Assembly: GCF_036227105.1 (NCBI RefSeq) | Contig: NZ_CP109434.1 | Location: 3,414,001 to 3,478,000 of the forward strand | Reading direction: 5' to 3' | From: Amycolatopsis sp. NBC_01488 | GTDB taxonomy: Bacteria > Actinomycetota > Actinomycetes > Mycobacteriales > Pseudonocardiaceae | DNA length: 64,000 nucleotides | Shown: positions 53,185 to 60,690 of the stretch, piece by piece | How the letters are laid out: the number at the start of each line of letters is the position of its first letter | How positions within the stretch are numbered: position 1 is the first letter of the stretch | Notes under the pieces: model-generated | Told to the model about the DNA's origin: nothing | The model's input: the letters and a program-made list of their open reading frames with translations, nothing else | Databases searched by the model: none | Translations under genes and position numbers: made by a program

Positions 53185-53505
53185 GTGCAGAGCATGCTGC
53201 GGCACTCGTCGATCACGGTGACCATGGACACCTACACCACTGTGCTGCCCGAAGTCGCGCTCGCGGCGGCTGAGGCCACGGCCAAGATCATCCCGCGGTC
53301 GGCATCGCGACAGCTCGGGCACGTCTCGGGCTCGTCACCGGCCACAATGGACAGTCAGCAAGCGGAAGATCTGGTTCCGGATAACACAAAACCCCAGGTC
53401 ACTGTTTTAGGTGACCCGGGGAGTGGGGGTGCGCCATCAGGGACTCGAACCCCGAACCCGCTGGTTAAGAGTCCGAACTTTGAGGTGTCGGATGGTGCCG
53501 AGTGA
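53185..53505 (+). pseudogene. Tyrosine integrase C-terminal remnant
   Basis: Begins 'VQSMLRHSSITVTMDTYTTV' and 'LPEVALAAAEATAKIIPR', which is the last part of a phage-type tyrosine recombinase with the catalytic Tyr in 'MDTYTTVLPE'. Everything upstream is lost at the IS right end (53183). The frame then runs on through the tRNA-Lys fragment to 53505. This is the relic of another integrated element. Confidence 0.82.
53431..53473 (-). repeat. tRNA-Lys(CTT) 3' fragment, attachment-site relic
   Basis: On the minus strand it gives GACTCTTAACCAGCGGGTT, then T arm GGGGTTCGAGTCCC and acceptor TGATGGCGC: anticodon loop with CTT, T arm and 3' acceptor of tRNA-Lys. The 5' half of the tRNA is missing. 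Directly downstream of an integrase tail, so it is an att remnant; the intact tRNA-Lys is not in the window. Confidence 0.85.
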
Positions 53506-53804
53506 TGCCGGACAAGACCTTTTCGTCTGCTCAGAGCGTTCTGTCGTCGACCGTGGATGTCGGGGAGTGTCGTCCAGTGTCGTCGTGTCGGGGACCTCTC
53601 GGGCTCGTCTCGGGCTCGCTGGTGCCGGATTCTGTCGCCGAGTTCGCCGCGGTCATGAGTGTCTTCGGAGGAGTGGGGAATGGCAGCTGCTCGGTACGCG
53701 TGCCCGGTTCTGAGGCTTGGCTGGGCCCTGCGTGTCAGGGTGAGTTGAGTCCACTGGTTCACAGCAACCCGGCCTGATGCAGGGCGAGATACGGATCGAC
53801 TGAC

Positions 53805-54246
53805 ATGACCCGCAAGACCATGTCCCCGGTAGTTGAGGGCGACAATGAGCGGATGGATTCCCAGCACCCGCGCAGCGACGGGCCACGGCGGCGACGCACG
53901 TTCACCGCGTCCGAGAAACTCGCGCATCTGGACGCCTACGAGGCGGTGTGTGAGCAGGGCGACGGCGGCGGGTACCTGCGGCGGGAAGGCTTGTACTCGT
54001 CGTTGATCAGCGAGTGGCGCAAGCAGCGTGATGCCGGCGTGCTGGCGGGCAAAAAGCCCGGTGAGAAGGTCGGCAGGCCGTCCGCGGAGCAGGCTGAGAT
54101 CGCGCGGCTCACGCGGGAGAACGCCCGTTTGAGCAAGCGGTTGAACACCACCGAGACGGCTCTGGACATCATGGGATAAAGCGCACGCTCTCTTGGAAGG
54201 TCTTTCCGAGAGGGCGGATTCCGACGAGAAGCGCAAGAAGCATTGA
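53805..54246 (+). pseudogene. IS3 orfA (HTH protein) with one-base insertion
   Basis: Reads 'RRRRTFTASEKLAHLDAYEA' , 'YLRREGLYSSLISEWRKQRD', 'LTRENARLSKRLNTTETALD' and 'IMG' before a TAA at 54177-54179. One base later the normal ending 'KAHALLEGLSERADSDEKRK' appears, ending at TGA 54244-54246. An inserted T near 54177 (GGA-TAAAG for GGA-AAAG) accounts for the break. The start may be the ATG at 53853. Confidence 0.8.
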
Positions 54247-55274
54247 CCCAGGCCTACGCGTCGATGACCGCCGATGGTGTGCCCACGAGGCAAGCCGCCT
54301 GGTTGACCGGGCTGGTGCGCTCGACGGCGATCCGTCACGGCAAGACTGCCGCCGCGCCCACGCCGGTGGTCGTGCCGCACCCGGCGCCGGCCCCAGTCAA
54401 CAAGCTGACCGTTTCCGAACGCCTGCGGATACTCCAGGTGCTCACCAGCGAACGATTTGTGGACATGGCGCCGTTGCAGATCTATGCCCAGTTGCTCGAC
54501 GAGGGCGTCTACGTGTGCTCGGTGTCCACGATGTATCGGGTGCTGGCGGAGAACAAGCAGGTCAAGGAACGCCGCCGGCTGGCGCGGCACCCAGCGAAGG
54601 CCTGTCCAGAACTGGTCGCGACCGCACCTCGTCAGGTGTATTCGTGGGACATCACCAAGCTGGCGGGCCCGGTGAAAGGCACCTACCTCGACGCGTACGT
54701 GATGATCGATATCTACTCCCGGTTCATCGTCGGAGTCCATGTCCACGCCCACGAATCCGGTGTCCTGGCGAAAGAACTGATGGAACAGATCTTCACGGTC
54801 CACGGCGTTCCGCAGGTCGTGCACGCTGATCGTGGTACGTCGATGACCAGCAAAACCGTCGCCGTCTTGCTCGCCGATCTCGAGGTCACCCGGTCGCACT
54901 CGCGGCCCCGCGTGTCGAATGACAACCCCTACTCGGAATCGCTGTTCAAGACCTTGAAATATGGTCCGGAATTCCCCGAACGCTTCGGGTCACTGTCGGA
55001 GGCAAGGAAATTCATGGACGAGTTCGCCCAGTGGTACAACCACGAACATCGACACACCGGTATCGGGCTGCACACGCCCGCCGATGTCCACTTCGGCCTG
55101 GCAGCCGCCAAAGCCGCCGATCGGCGCGCCGTGCTCGCCGAGGCCCGGGCCAGGCATCCGCATCGGTTCGGTGGCATCACCACGGCGCCGAAGGTGCTCG
55201 ATCTCCCCGACACCGTCTGGATCAACCGACCAGCCGACGACACCAACCCGGAGACTGAAACCGAAGCCGCCTAA
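54243..55274 (+). CDS. IS3-family transposase orfB
   Basis: 343 aa. TTG start overlapping the end of the repaired orfA; 'GVPTRQAAWLTGLVRSTAIR' HTH_21-like part, catalytic Asp in 'YSWDITKLAGPVKGTYLDAY', Asp in 'VVHADRGTSM' and Glu in 'NDNPYSESLFKTLKY', end 'GITTAPKVLDLPDTVWINRP'. Intact catalytic core; without orfA it is probably inactive. Confidence 0.9.
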   Translation: MTQAYASMTADGVPTRQAAWLTGLVRSTAIRHGKTAAAPTPVVVPHPAPAPVNKLTVSERLRILQVLTSERFVDMAPLQIYAQLLDEGVYVCSVSTMYRVLAENKQVKERRRLARHPAKACPELVATAPRQVYSWDITKLAGPVKGTYLDAYVMIDIYSRFIVGVHVHAHESGVLAKELMEQIFTVHGVPQVVHADRGTSMTSKTVAVLLADLEVTRSHSRPRVSNDNPYSESLFKTLKYGPEFPERFGSLSEARKFMDEFAQWYNHEHRHTGIGLHTPADVHFGLAAAKAADRRAVLAEARARHPHRFGGITTAPKVLDLPDTVWINRPADDTNPETETEAA

Positions 55275-55386
55275 CACCCACTGGTCTCACTCGCCTTGAC
55301 AAATTCCGCCAGCCACGCTCGAGCACCTGCTCACCCTCGCAGCATTTAAGGATCGGGCGTACCGACCCCTGACACCGGCGGGCGGG

Positions 55387-55767
55387 TCAGGCGCCGCCCT
55401 TGGCGAGGTAGTCGGCGGGGTCGTACAGGATGCACAGTCGCTGAATCTTTCCCTCGGCGAAGGTGAAGAACTCGGTGAGCCGAGAGGTGCCTTTGGGCAG
55501 GTGGGCGTCGTAGCACACGGCGGCGCCGTCGGGGTCGTGGACCTCCTGGATCAGGTCGATCTTCTGGATGTTCGCGATGAACCCCCGCACTCCCTGCAGG
55601 AACGGAGCGGCCCCCGTCCTTTGCCCGGCGATCGGACCCTCGAAGTGGAGGTCCTCGGCGAGCAGTGGTGCCAGGTCCCGGCCGTCCCCGTAGCTCTCGA
55701 TCCCGCCCGTGAGGATCCCGTAATACTCCCTGAGCACGACGGGTGCGCTGTCGCTGACCACAGTCAT
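55387..55767 (-). CDS. SnoaL/NTF2-like protein
   Basis: 126 aa. 'VVLREYYGILTGGIESYGDG', 'LLAEDLHFEGPIAGQRTGAA' and 'EFFTFAEGKIQRLCILYDPA' give the alpha+beta cone of SnoaL-like proteins, which act as small enzymes or ligand binders. The divergent HxlR regulator starts 82 bp away and probably controls it. No catalytic residues can be asserted. Confidence 0.8.
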   Translation of the reverse strand: MTVVSDSAPVVLREYYGILTGGIESYGDGRDLAPLLAEDLHFEGPIAGQRTGAAPFLQGVRGFIANIQKIDLIQEVHDPDGAAVCYDAHLPKGTSRLTEFFTFAEGKIQRLCILYDPADYLAKGGA

Positions 55768-55848
55768 GGTGCTCTCCCTCGTCTCGAACGTGGTTGAAAA
55801 ACTAAACTACTTGATAGAGATTGGCAACCATCCTGCTAGTCTGCCGAC

Positions 55849-56493
55849 GTGCGTTCCTACAACCAGTACTGCTCGATGGCACGCGCCCTCGACCTGGTGG
55901 GTGACCGCTGGACCCTGCTGATCGTCCGTGAGCTGCTCACCCAGGGCCCTTGCCGCTTCTCCGATCTGCGCCGCGGGCTGCCCGGCATCGCCAGCAACCT
56001 GCTGGCCGACCGCCTCCGCGACCTGGAGAGCACCGGGCTGATCGCCCGCCACGACGAACTGCCGCCGGTCGCCGCCACGCTCATCACGCTCACCGACCGC
56101 GGCAGCGACCTCGGGGGCGTGGTCCGCGAGCTGACCCGCTGGGGCGCCCCGCTGATGGTCGCCCCGCCGGACGACGACGCGTTCCGGGTGCACTGGTTCT
56201 CGCTGCCGCTGCGCCACCTGTGCACGGACATCACACCCGACGAGCCAGCGAGCGTCGTGCGCCTCGGCGACCTGGGCGACGGCTGCGACATCATCGCCGA
56301 CCGCGGCCGGATCGACGTACGCCCCTGCTCGACCGAACGCCGGCCCGACGCCAAGATCGCCGCGCCGCCGCACGTGTTCGTCGCGCTCTTCACCGGCGCG
56401 GTGACCCTGCGGACGGCGATGACCATGGGACTTGCCGTTGACGGCTCCGTCGCGGCCCTCGAACGCGTGCTACCCGGGAAGATCGATGGCTGA
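55849..56493 (+). CDS. HxlR-type winged-helix transcriptional regulator
   Basis: 214 aa. 'YCSMARALDLVGDRWTLLIV', 'GPCRFSDLRRGLPGIASNLL' and 'RLRDLESTGLIARHDELPPV' make the HxlR DNA-binding domain; a C-terminal domain of about 100 residues may sense a ligand. GTG start. The 82-bp divergent region to the SnoaL-like gene is AT-rich (around CTAAACTACTTGATAG) and is the likely operator. Overlaps the downstream TfoX-like gene by 8 bases. Confidence 0.88.
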   Translation: MRSYNQYCSMARALDLVGDRWTLLIVRELLTQGPCRFSDLRRGLPGIASNLLADRLRDLESTGLIARHDELPPVAATLITLTDRGSDLGGVVRELTRWGAPLMVAPPDDDAFRVHWFSLPLRHLCTDITPDEPASVVRLGDLGDGCDIIADRGRIDVRPCSTERRPDAKIAAPPHVFVALFTGAVTLRTAMTMGLAVDGSVAALERVLPGKIDG

Positions 56494-56833
56494 CGTACCC
56501 AACAGCGACCTGCTCGATCGGATCGCTAAGGACTTCACGGACGATCGAGACGTCGCCATGGGGACGATGTTCCGCAGCCCGGGACTTCGCGTCGGCGGCA
56601 AGATCTTCGCCTTCCTCGGACACCGCGGTGAGCTCATCGTGAAGGTACCCAGCGATCGGGTCAGGGAGCTCATTGCCACCGGACAGGCCGAGCAGGTGGT
56701 CATGGGCAAACGGACAATGCGGGAGTGGATCGAGCTCCCCGCCCTGGGAGACCGCACGGCGACGCTCGCCCTCTGGCGAGACCTCGCACGCGAGGCGCAC
56801 CAGCATGTCGACTCTCTGCGGCGACCGAGTTGA
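56486..56833 (+). CDS. TfoX N-terminal-domain protein
   Basis: 115 aa. 'DRDVAMGTMFRSPGLRVGGK', 'IFAFLGHRGELIVKVPSDRV' and 'MREWIELPA' fit the TfoX_N fold, common as short standalone actinobacterial proteins. Translationally coupled to the HxlR gene. Function unknown; no link to competence is implied. Confidence 0.8.
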   Translation: MADVPNSDLLDRIAKDFTDDRDVAMGTMFRSPGLRVGGKIFAFLGHRGELIVKVPSDRVRELIATGQAEQVVMGKRTMREWIELPALGDRTATLALWRDLAREAHQHVDSLRRPS

Positions 56834-56884
56834 TCAGCGGCGGGAACCGCCGGCCACCCAAGCGATCGTCGCCGCCAGTGGCGG

Positions 56885-57475
56885 TCAGGGCGTCGTGAGG
56901 GCGGAGAGTGTGTAGTGCACCGTGCTGTTGAGCTCGGCGGAGGGCGCACCAGCGCGGGATCGTAGGTTAACTCCGTAGGCCAGCAGCGCCAACTGGCCCG
57001 CGGTGTTCTCGATGTCCGCTCCGGAGCGGAGTTGGCCGAGCCGGTGGGCGGTGCCAAGCGCGTCGCGCATCGCGGCGCGAAGGTGTTCGTAGTGACGGTG
57101 GAGGCGGCGTTGCACGTCGGGGTCGGAGCTTTCCGCGCCGGTGTGCGCGTTGACCATCAGGCAGCCCCACCGGGCGCGCTCACCAGAGCACCGGGCACGG
57201 ATGAGTTGTTCGAAGAACTGGGTGATCGCCGGTAGTCCGCGCGGGTCGTCGGCGAGGCGGGCGAAGCCAGGCAGTGCATTGTCGTCGAGGTAGCGGTCAA
57301 GCGCGGCCAGGTAGAGCTGGCGCTTGTCACCGAACGTGGAGTACAGACTGGACCGGTTGACCCCGGTCGCGGTCACCACGTCCCGGATGCCGGTGGTGGC
57401 CAGTCCCTGCCGCCAGAACAGCTGCACGACCACGCCCAGCACGGCGGCTTCGTCGAAGTGCTTGACGTCGGCCAC
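56885..57475 (-). CDS. TetR-family transcriptional repressor
   Basis: 196 aa from the GTG at 57475 (GGGGAG upstream; 57484 and 57493 are alternative starts). HTH 'TGIRDVVTATGVNRSSLYST', 'FGDKRQLYLAALDRYL', then a ligand domain with 'RARCSGERARWGCLMVNAHT' (TetR_C of the AcuR/NemR-like group). Divergent from the CMD-family gene, whose promoter contains TCCAAGATA repeats. Confidence 0.92.
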   Translation of the reverse strand: MADVKHFDEAAVLGVVVQLFWRQGLATTGIRDVVTATGVNRSSLYSTFGDKRQLYLAALDRYLDDNALPGFARLADDPRGLPAITQFFEQLIRARCSGERARWGCLMVNAHTGAESSDPDVQRRLHRHYEHLRAAMRDALGTAHRLGQLRSGADIENTAGQLALLAYGVNLRSRAGAPSAELNSTVHYTLSALTTP

Positions 57476-57508
57476 AAACTTCACTCCCCGCAAACCTGGA
57501 ACAGATGG

Positions 57509-57553
57509 TCCAAGATAATATACCCTCTATCTTGGAACGACCGATCCAAGATA
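57509..57553. promoter_or_regulatory. Operator between TetR and CMD-family genes
   Basis: TCCAAGATA (57509-57517) and TATCTTGGA (57528-57536) form a perfect inverted repeat with a 10-base AT-rich spacer; a third TCCAAGATA lies at 57545-57553. Placed exactly where the TetR repressor should act on both promoters. Confidence 0.85.
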
Positions 57554-57579
57554 GTTGTTGGAAGGGAGCCGATCGCGAA

Positions 57580-58137
57580 ATGGCTGAATTCACCGTCTAC
57601 GACGAGAAGACCGCGCCCGAACAGGCGCGTCCAATGCTGGCCGGCGCCAAACGTCGACTCGGGTTCATCAGCACGTTGGCCGGGGTGATGGCCGAGTCGC
57701 CTGAGCTGCTGGCCGGGTACAACGCGTTGTTCGAGAAGTTCCAGGCATCTTCGCTGCCCGGTCCGGCCAAGCACGTCGTGATGATCACCGCCAGCGTGGC
57801 CAATGAGTGCGCCTACTGTGTGGCCGCGCACTCCACCATGGCGCTGCGCGCGGACCTCGATCAGGACACGGTTGGGGCGCTGCGCGACAGCAAGCCGCTC
57901 GACGACCCCGCCCTGGAAGTGGTGCGTGCGTTCACCCGCGCTGTGGTGGATGGCCGTGGCTGGGTGGACGACGAGCGAGTGGACGCGTTCCTTGCCGCCG
58001 GATTCACCCGCCGCCACCTGCTGGACGTCGTCCTCGGCGTGGGGGTGAAGACCTTGTCCAACTACACCAACCACATCGCGCACACCCCCCTCGATCCTGC
58101 CTGGGCAGCGCAGGAGTGGACACCTCCGGGTGCGTAG
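57580..58137 (+). CDS. Carboxymuconolactone-decarboxylase-family (AhpD-like) protein
   Basis: 185 aa. 'NECAYCVAAHSTMALRADLD' carries the CxxC...H redox motif of AhpD-like alkylhydroperoxidases; 'DPALEVVRAFTRAVVDGRGW' is the second conserved helix pair. Probably a peroxidase-like or electrophile-detoxifying enzyme induced when the TetR repressor is released. GAAGGGAG upstream. Confidence 0.9.
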   Translation: MAEFTVYDEKTAPEQARPMLAGAKRRLGFISTLAGVMAESPELLAGYNALFEKFQASSLPGPAKHVVMITASVANECAYCVAAHSTMALRADLDQDTVGALRDSKPLDDPALEVVRAFTRAVVDGRGWVDDERVDAFLAAGFTRRHLLDVVLGVGVKTLSNYTNHIAHTPLDPAWAAQEWTPPGA

Positions 58138-58296
58138 CTGACCAGAGCTGCGCCGATCCGCGCGGACGCCTGCATCCACTCACCGCATCGCTCGCATCAT
58201 GTCCGGCGCGGAGGTGAACCTGCTCGCCCCTGCGCGACATACGAGAAACGTTCATCCAGGAATGATCGGCATGAACCGTGCCGACGACCGCACCGT

Positions 58297-58893
58297 TCAT
58301 GATCGTGGTCGTCCGTGGGTGTCTCGGGTGGGGATGCCGCGTTCCCTCAGTTTGGTCAGCACTGTGGTGTGATCGACGCCCAGGTGTGCGCCGACTCGCG
58401 CGAGGGACCAGCCGAGGTTGTACAGGTGGATGGCGTCGTCGACCTGTTCGGGCGACAGCCCGCGCCGCCGCATCGGCACACCGTGCCGGTGGAGGATGTT
58501 GCTGACCGTCCGCCGTTCGATGCCGAACCGGTCGCCCAGTTCGTACACCGTCGCCCCGGCTTGGTAACCGGCGATGAGCTCCTGGACCCGGTCGGCGTCG
58601 AGTTGACGGGCCCGCCCCGGCTTCGGTCGGTCGACGGGCGGTAGAGCCGGTGTCGTAGGGCAGGACAGCTTCCGGAGCAGGGTTTCCAGCGCTTCTACCT
58701 GGGATTTGTGTTGTAGTAAGTTCCCCCAAGGTCCACAGATGGCAGGCTCGTGCTCGCGGAGAGCGCGGGCCTTTCTGTTCCGCGTGTCCTGTGGGGGTGC
58801 AACCCCCACACCCCGCTCGGGGGCACGCCCCCGAACCCCCAGCCGTGGTTGCGTTGGGTAGATCGGGTTCGAGTAAGCATCCCTGAGGTCCAC
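58297..58893 (-). CDS. HTH protein, recombinase-associated type, uncertain start
   Basis: The secure part is residues about 60-198: '[14 protein letters not shown]', '[20 protein letters not shown]', '[20 protein letters not shown]', '[20 protein letters not shown]' and '[20 protein letters not shown]'. Two resolvase-type HTH units in tandem, as in small proteins found beside serine recombinases. The only start codon is far upstream (58893) in a region of hairpins that does not look coding, so the 5' end may be missing. No recombinase gene is adjacent; it may be a relic. Confidence 0.6.
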   Translation of the reverse strand: MDLRDAYSNPIYPTQPRLGVRGRAPERGVGVAPPQDTRNRKARALREHEPAICGPWGNLLQHKSQVEALETLLRKLSCPTTPALPPVDRPKPGRARQLDADRVQELIAGYQAGATVYELGDRFGIERRTVSNILHRHGVPMRRRGLSPEQVDDAIHLYNLGWSLARVGAHLGVDHTTVLTKLRERGIPTRDTHGRPRS

Positions 58894-58930
58894 TCAATTC
58901 ATGAGAGTGCCGTGTGGGGGCCGAGCCCCC
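58791..58930. repeat. Cluster of three G/C-tract hairpins
   Basis: GTGGGGGT-gca-ACCCCCAC (58791-58809), TCGGGGGC-ac-GCCCCCGA (58817-58834) and GGGGGC-cga-GCCCCC (58916-58930). All have G5/C5 stems and 2-3-base loops. They lie between the HTH gene and the ABC exporter and would insulate the exporter from upstream transcription. Confidence 0.75.
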
Positions 58931-59014
58931 GCCGCCATCTGTGGTTCCGTCACGTAGAGCCCGTGTCAGTTCGGGGTCAGGTTCGTGTCAGGGCTCGGCG
59001 GCACAGTCCTTTCC

Positions 59015-59950
59015 ATGACCACCTCAGCGATCACCGCTACCGGCCTCCGGAAGGCCTACCAAGACAAAGTCGTGCTCGATGGCATCGATCTGGATGTTGC
59101 CGCCGGGTCCGTTTTCTCGCTGCTCGGTCCCAACGGGGCCGGGAAGACCACCACCGTCAACATCCTCACCACCCTTGCGCAGGCCGATGGGGGCAGCGTG
59201 CGCGTTGCCGGGCATGATGTCGGCTCGGATGCCAAGGCCGTTCGGAAGGTCATCGGGGTCACCGGGCAGTTCGCCGCCGTTGACGAGTTGCTCACCGGGC
59301 AGGAAAACCTGCAGCTCATGGTGGACCTCAGCTCCGTCAAGAACGGCAAGCGGGTTGTCGCGGACCTGCTCGAGCGCTTCGAACTCACGGAGTCCGCGCA
59401 GAAGCCCACCTCGACCTACTCCGGGGGCATGCGCCGGAAGCTCGACCTCGCCATGACCCTCGTCGGGGACCCGCGGATCATCTTCCTCGACGAACCCACC
59501 ACCGGCCTGGACCCGCGCAGCCGGCGGACCATGTGGTCCATTGTCAAGGACCTCGTCGCCGACGGCGTCACCATCTTCCTCACCACCCAGTACCTCGACG
59601 AGGCCGACCAGCTCGCCGACCGGATCGCCGTGCTCGACCACGGGCGCCTCGTCGCCCAGGGCACGCCCGATGAGCTCAAGCGGCAGATCCCCGGGACGCA
59701 CGTCCGGCTGCGGTTCACGAACGTCGCCGAGCTCGACGCGGCCGCGCGGGTCATCGCCGGGTCCACCCGGGACGACGAGTCGCTCACCCTGCGGGTTCCC
59801 GGCGACGGCGGCACGAAGTCGCTGCGCACCCTGCTCGACCGGCTCGACGAGTACGCCATCAGCGCCGAAGAGTTTTCCGTCCACACCCCTGATCTCGACG
59901 ACGTTTTCCTCGCCCTGACGGGCCACACCACGGAGGTCGCAGCGAAATGA
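59015..59950 (+). CDS. ABC transporter ATP-binding protein (DrrA-like)
   Basis: 311 aa. Walker A 'LLGPNGAGKTTTVNIL', Q-loop 'VTGQFAAVDELLTGQEN', signature 'STYSGGMRRKLDLA', Walker B 'IIFLDEPTTGLDPRSR', switch His in 'TTQYLDEADQLADRI'-type region, and a DrrA-type C-terminal extension 'FSVHTPDLDDVFLALTGHTT'. Energises the permease encoded next (4-base overlap) to export a drug or a secondary metabolite. Confidence 0.95.
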   Translation: MTTSAITATGLRKAYQDKVVLDGIDLDVAAGSVFSLLGPNGAGKTTTVNILTTLAQADGGSVRVAGHDVGSDAKAVRKVIGVTGQFAAVDELLTGQENLQLMVDLSSVKNGKRVVADLLERFELTESAQKPTSTYSGGMRRKLDLAMTLVGDPRIIFLDEPTTGLDPRSRRTMWSIVKDLVADGVTIFLTTQYLDEADQLADRIAVLDHGRLVAQGTPDELKRQIPGTHVRLRFTNVAELDAAARVIAGSTRDDESLTLRVPGDGGTKSLRTLLDRLDEYAISAEEFSVHTPDLDDVFLALTGHTTEVAAK

Positions 59951-60690
59951 GCACCCACTCGACGGTCATGTTGCGCCGCAACTTCAAGCACATCGCCCGG
60001 AACCCGACCTCGGTGTTCAACGCGGTCCTGATGCCGATCGTGATCATGCTGATGTTCGTCTACATGCTGGGCGACGCGTTCGACGTCGGCGTGAACTACG
60101 TCGACTACGCGACACCCGGCCTGATGCTGCTCGCCGTCTGCTACGGCCTCGGCGCCACCGCGACGTCGGTGAACTCCGACATGACCAAGGGCATCATCAA
60201 CCGGTTCAAGGTCATGGACGTCTCGCGCGGCGCGGTGCTGACCGGGCACGTCGTCGCCAGCGTCCTGACGAACGTCGTCGCCATCGCGGCTCTCGTCGGC
60301 GTGGCGTTCGCGCTGGGGTTCCGTCCGAACGCGAGCTTCCTCGACTGGCTCGGTGTCGTCGGCATGGTCCTGCTGCTCGCCTTCGCGGCCGGCTGGCTGA
60401 CTGTCGCGTTGGGACTGTTCGCCAAGTCGCCGGAGACGGCGGGCCTGGCGTCCGTGCCGCTGGTCATGCTGCCGTTCTTCAGCAGCGCGATCGCGCCGGC
60501 GGACAAGATGGGGCCGGGACTGCGGCAGTTCGCGGAGTACCAGCCCTTCACGCCGATCATCGAAACCGTGCGCGGGCTGCTCAACGGCACGCCGTCGACC
60601 GGCTACGCGCTCGCCGCGGTCGCCTGGTGCCTCGGGATCGCGCTCGCCGGGTACTTCTGGGCGCGGTCCACGTTCAAGAAGCGAGCGTGA
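59947..60690 (+). CDS. ABC-2 transporter permease (DrrB-like)
   Basis: 247 aa, six membrane helices ('VLMPIVIMLMFVYMLGDAF', 'PGLMLLAVCYGLGATATSV', 'VLTNVVAIAALVGVAFAL', 'GVVGMVLLLAFAAGWLTVAL', and the final 'ALAAVAWCLGIALAGYFW'), with 'MDVSRGAVLTGHVVASVLT' and 'PFSSAIAPADKM'-like features of DrrB. Overlaps the convergent regulator gene by 17 bp at its 3' end. Confidence 0.92.
   Translation: MSTHSTVMLRRNFKHIARNPTSVFNAVLMPIVIMLMFVYMLGDAFDVGVNYVDYATPGLMLLAVCYGLGATATSVNSDMTKGIINRFKVMDVSRGAVLTGHVVASVLTNVVAIAALVGVAFALGFRPNASFLDWLGVVGMVLLLAFAAGWLTVALGLFAKSPETAGLASVPLVMLPFFSSAIAPADKMGPGLRQFAEYQPFTPIIETVRGLLNGTPSTGYALAAVAWCLGIALAGYFWARSTFKKRA

Larger units (their letters stand above)
53733..55301 (+). 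mobile_element. IS3-family insertion sequence
   Basis: Inverted repeats: left TGTCAGGGTGAGTTGAGTCC (53733 on), right read inward TGTCAAGGCGAGTGAGACCA. Length about 1,569 bp with the orfA/orfB arrangement of IS3. No clear 3-4-bp target duplication. Confidence 0.75.

Noticed and set aside
53502..53777. 91-codon ORF spanning the IS3 left end
   Set aside because: It crosses the IS inverted repeat and has no recognisable domain.
54177..54246. Programmed frameshift in the IS3 element
   Set aside because: The break is a stop produced by one extra T, without an A6G or similar slippery site near the usual orfA/orfB junction; orfA normally reads through here.
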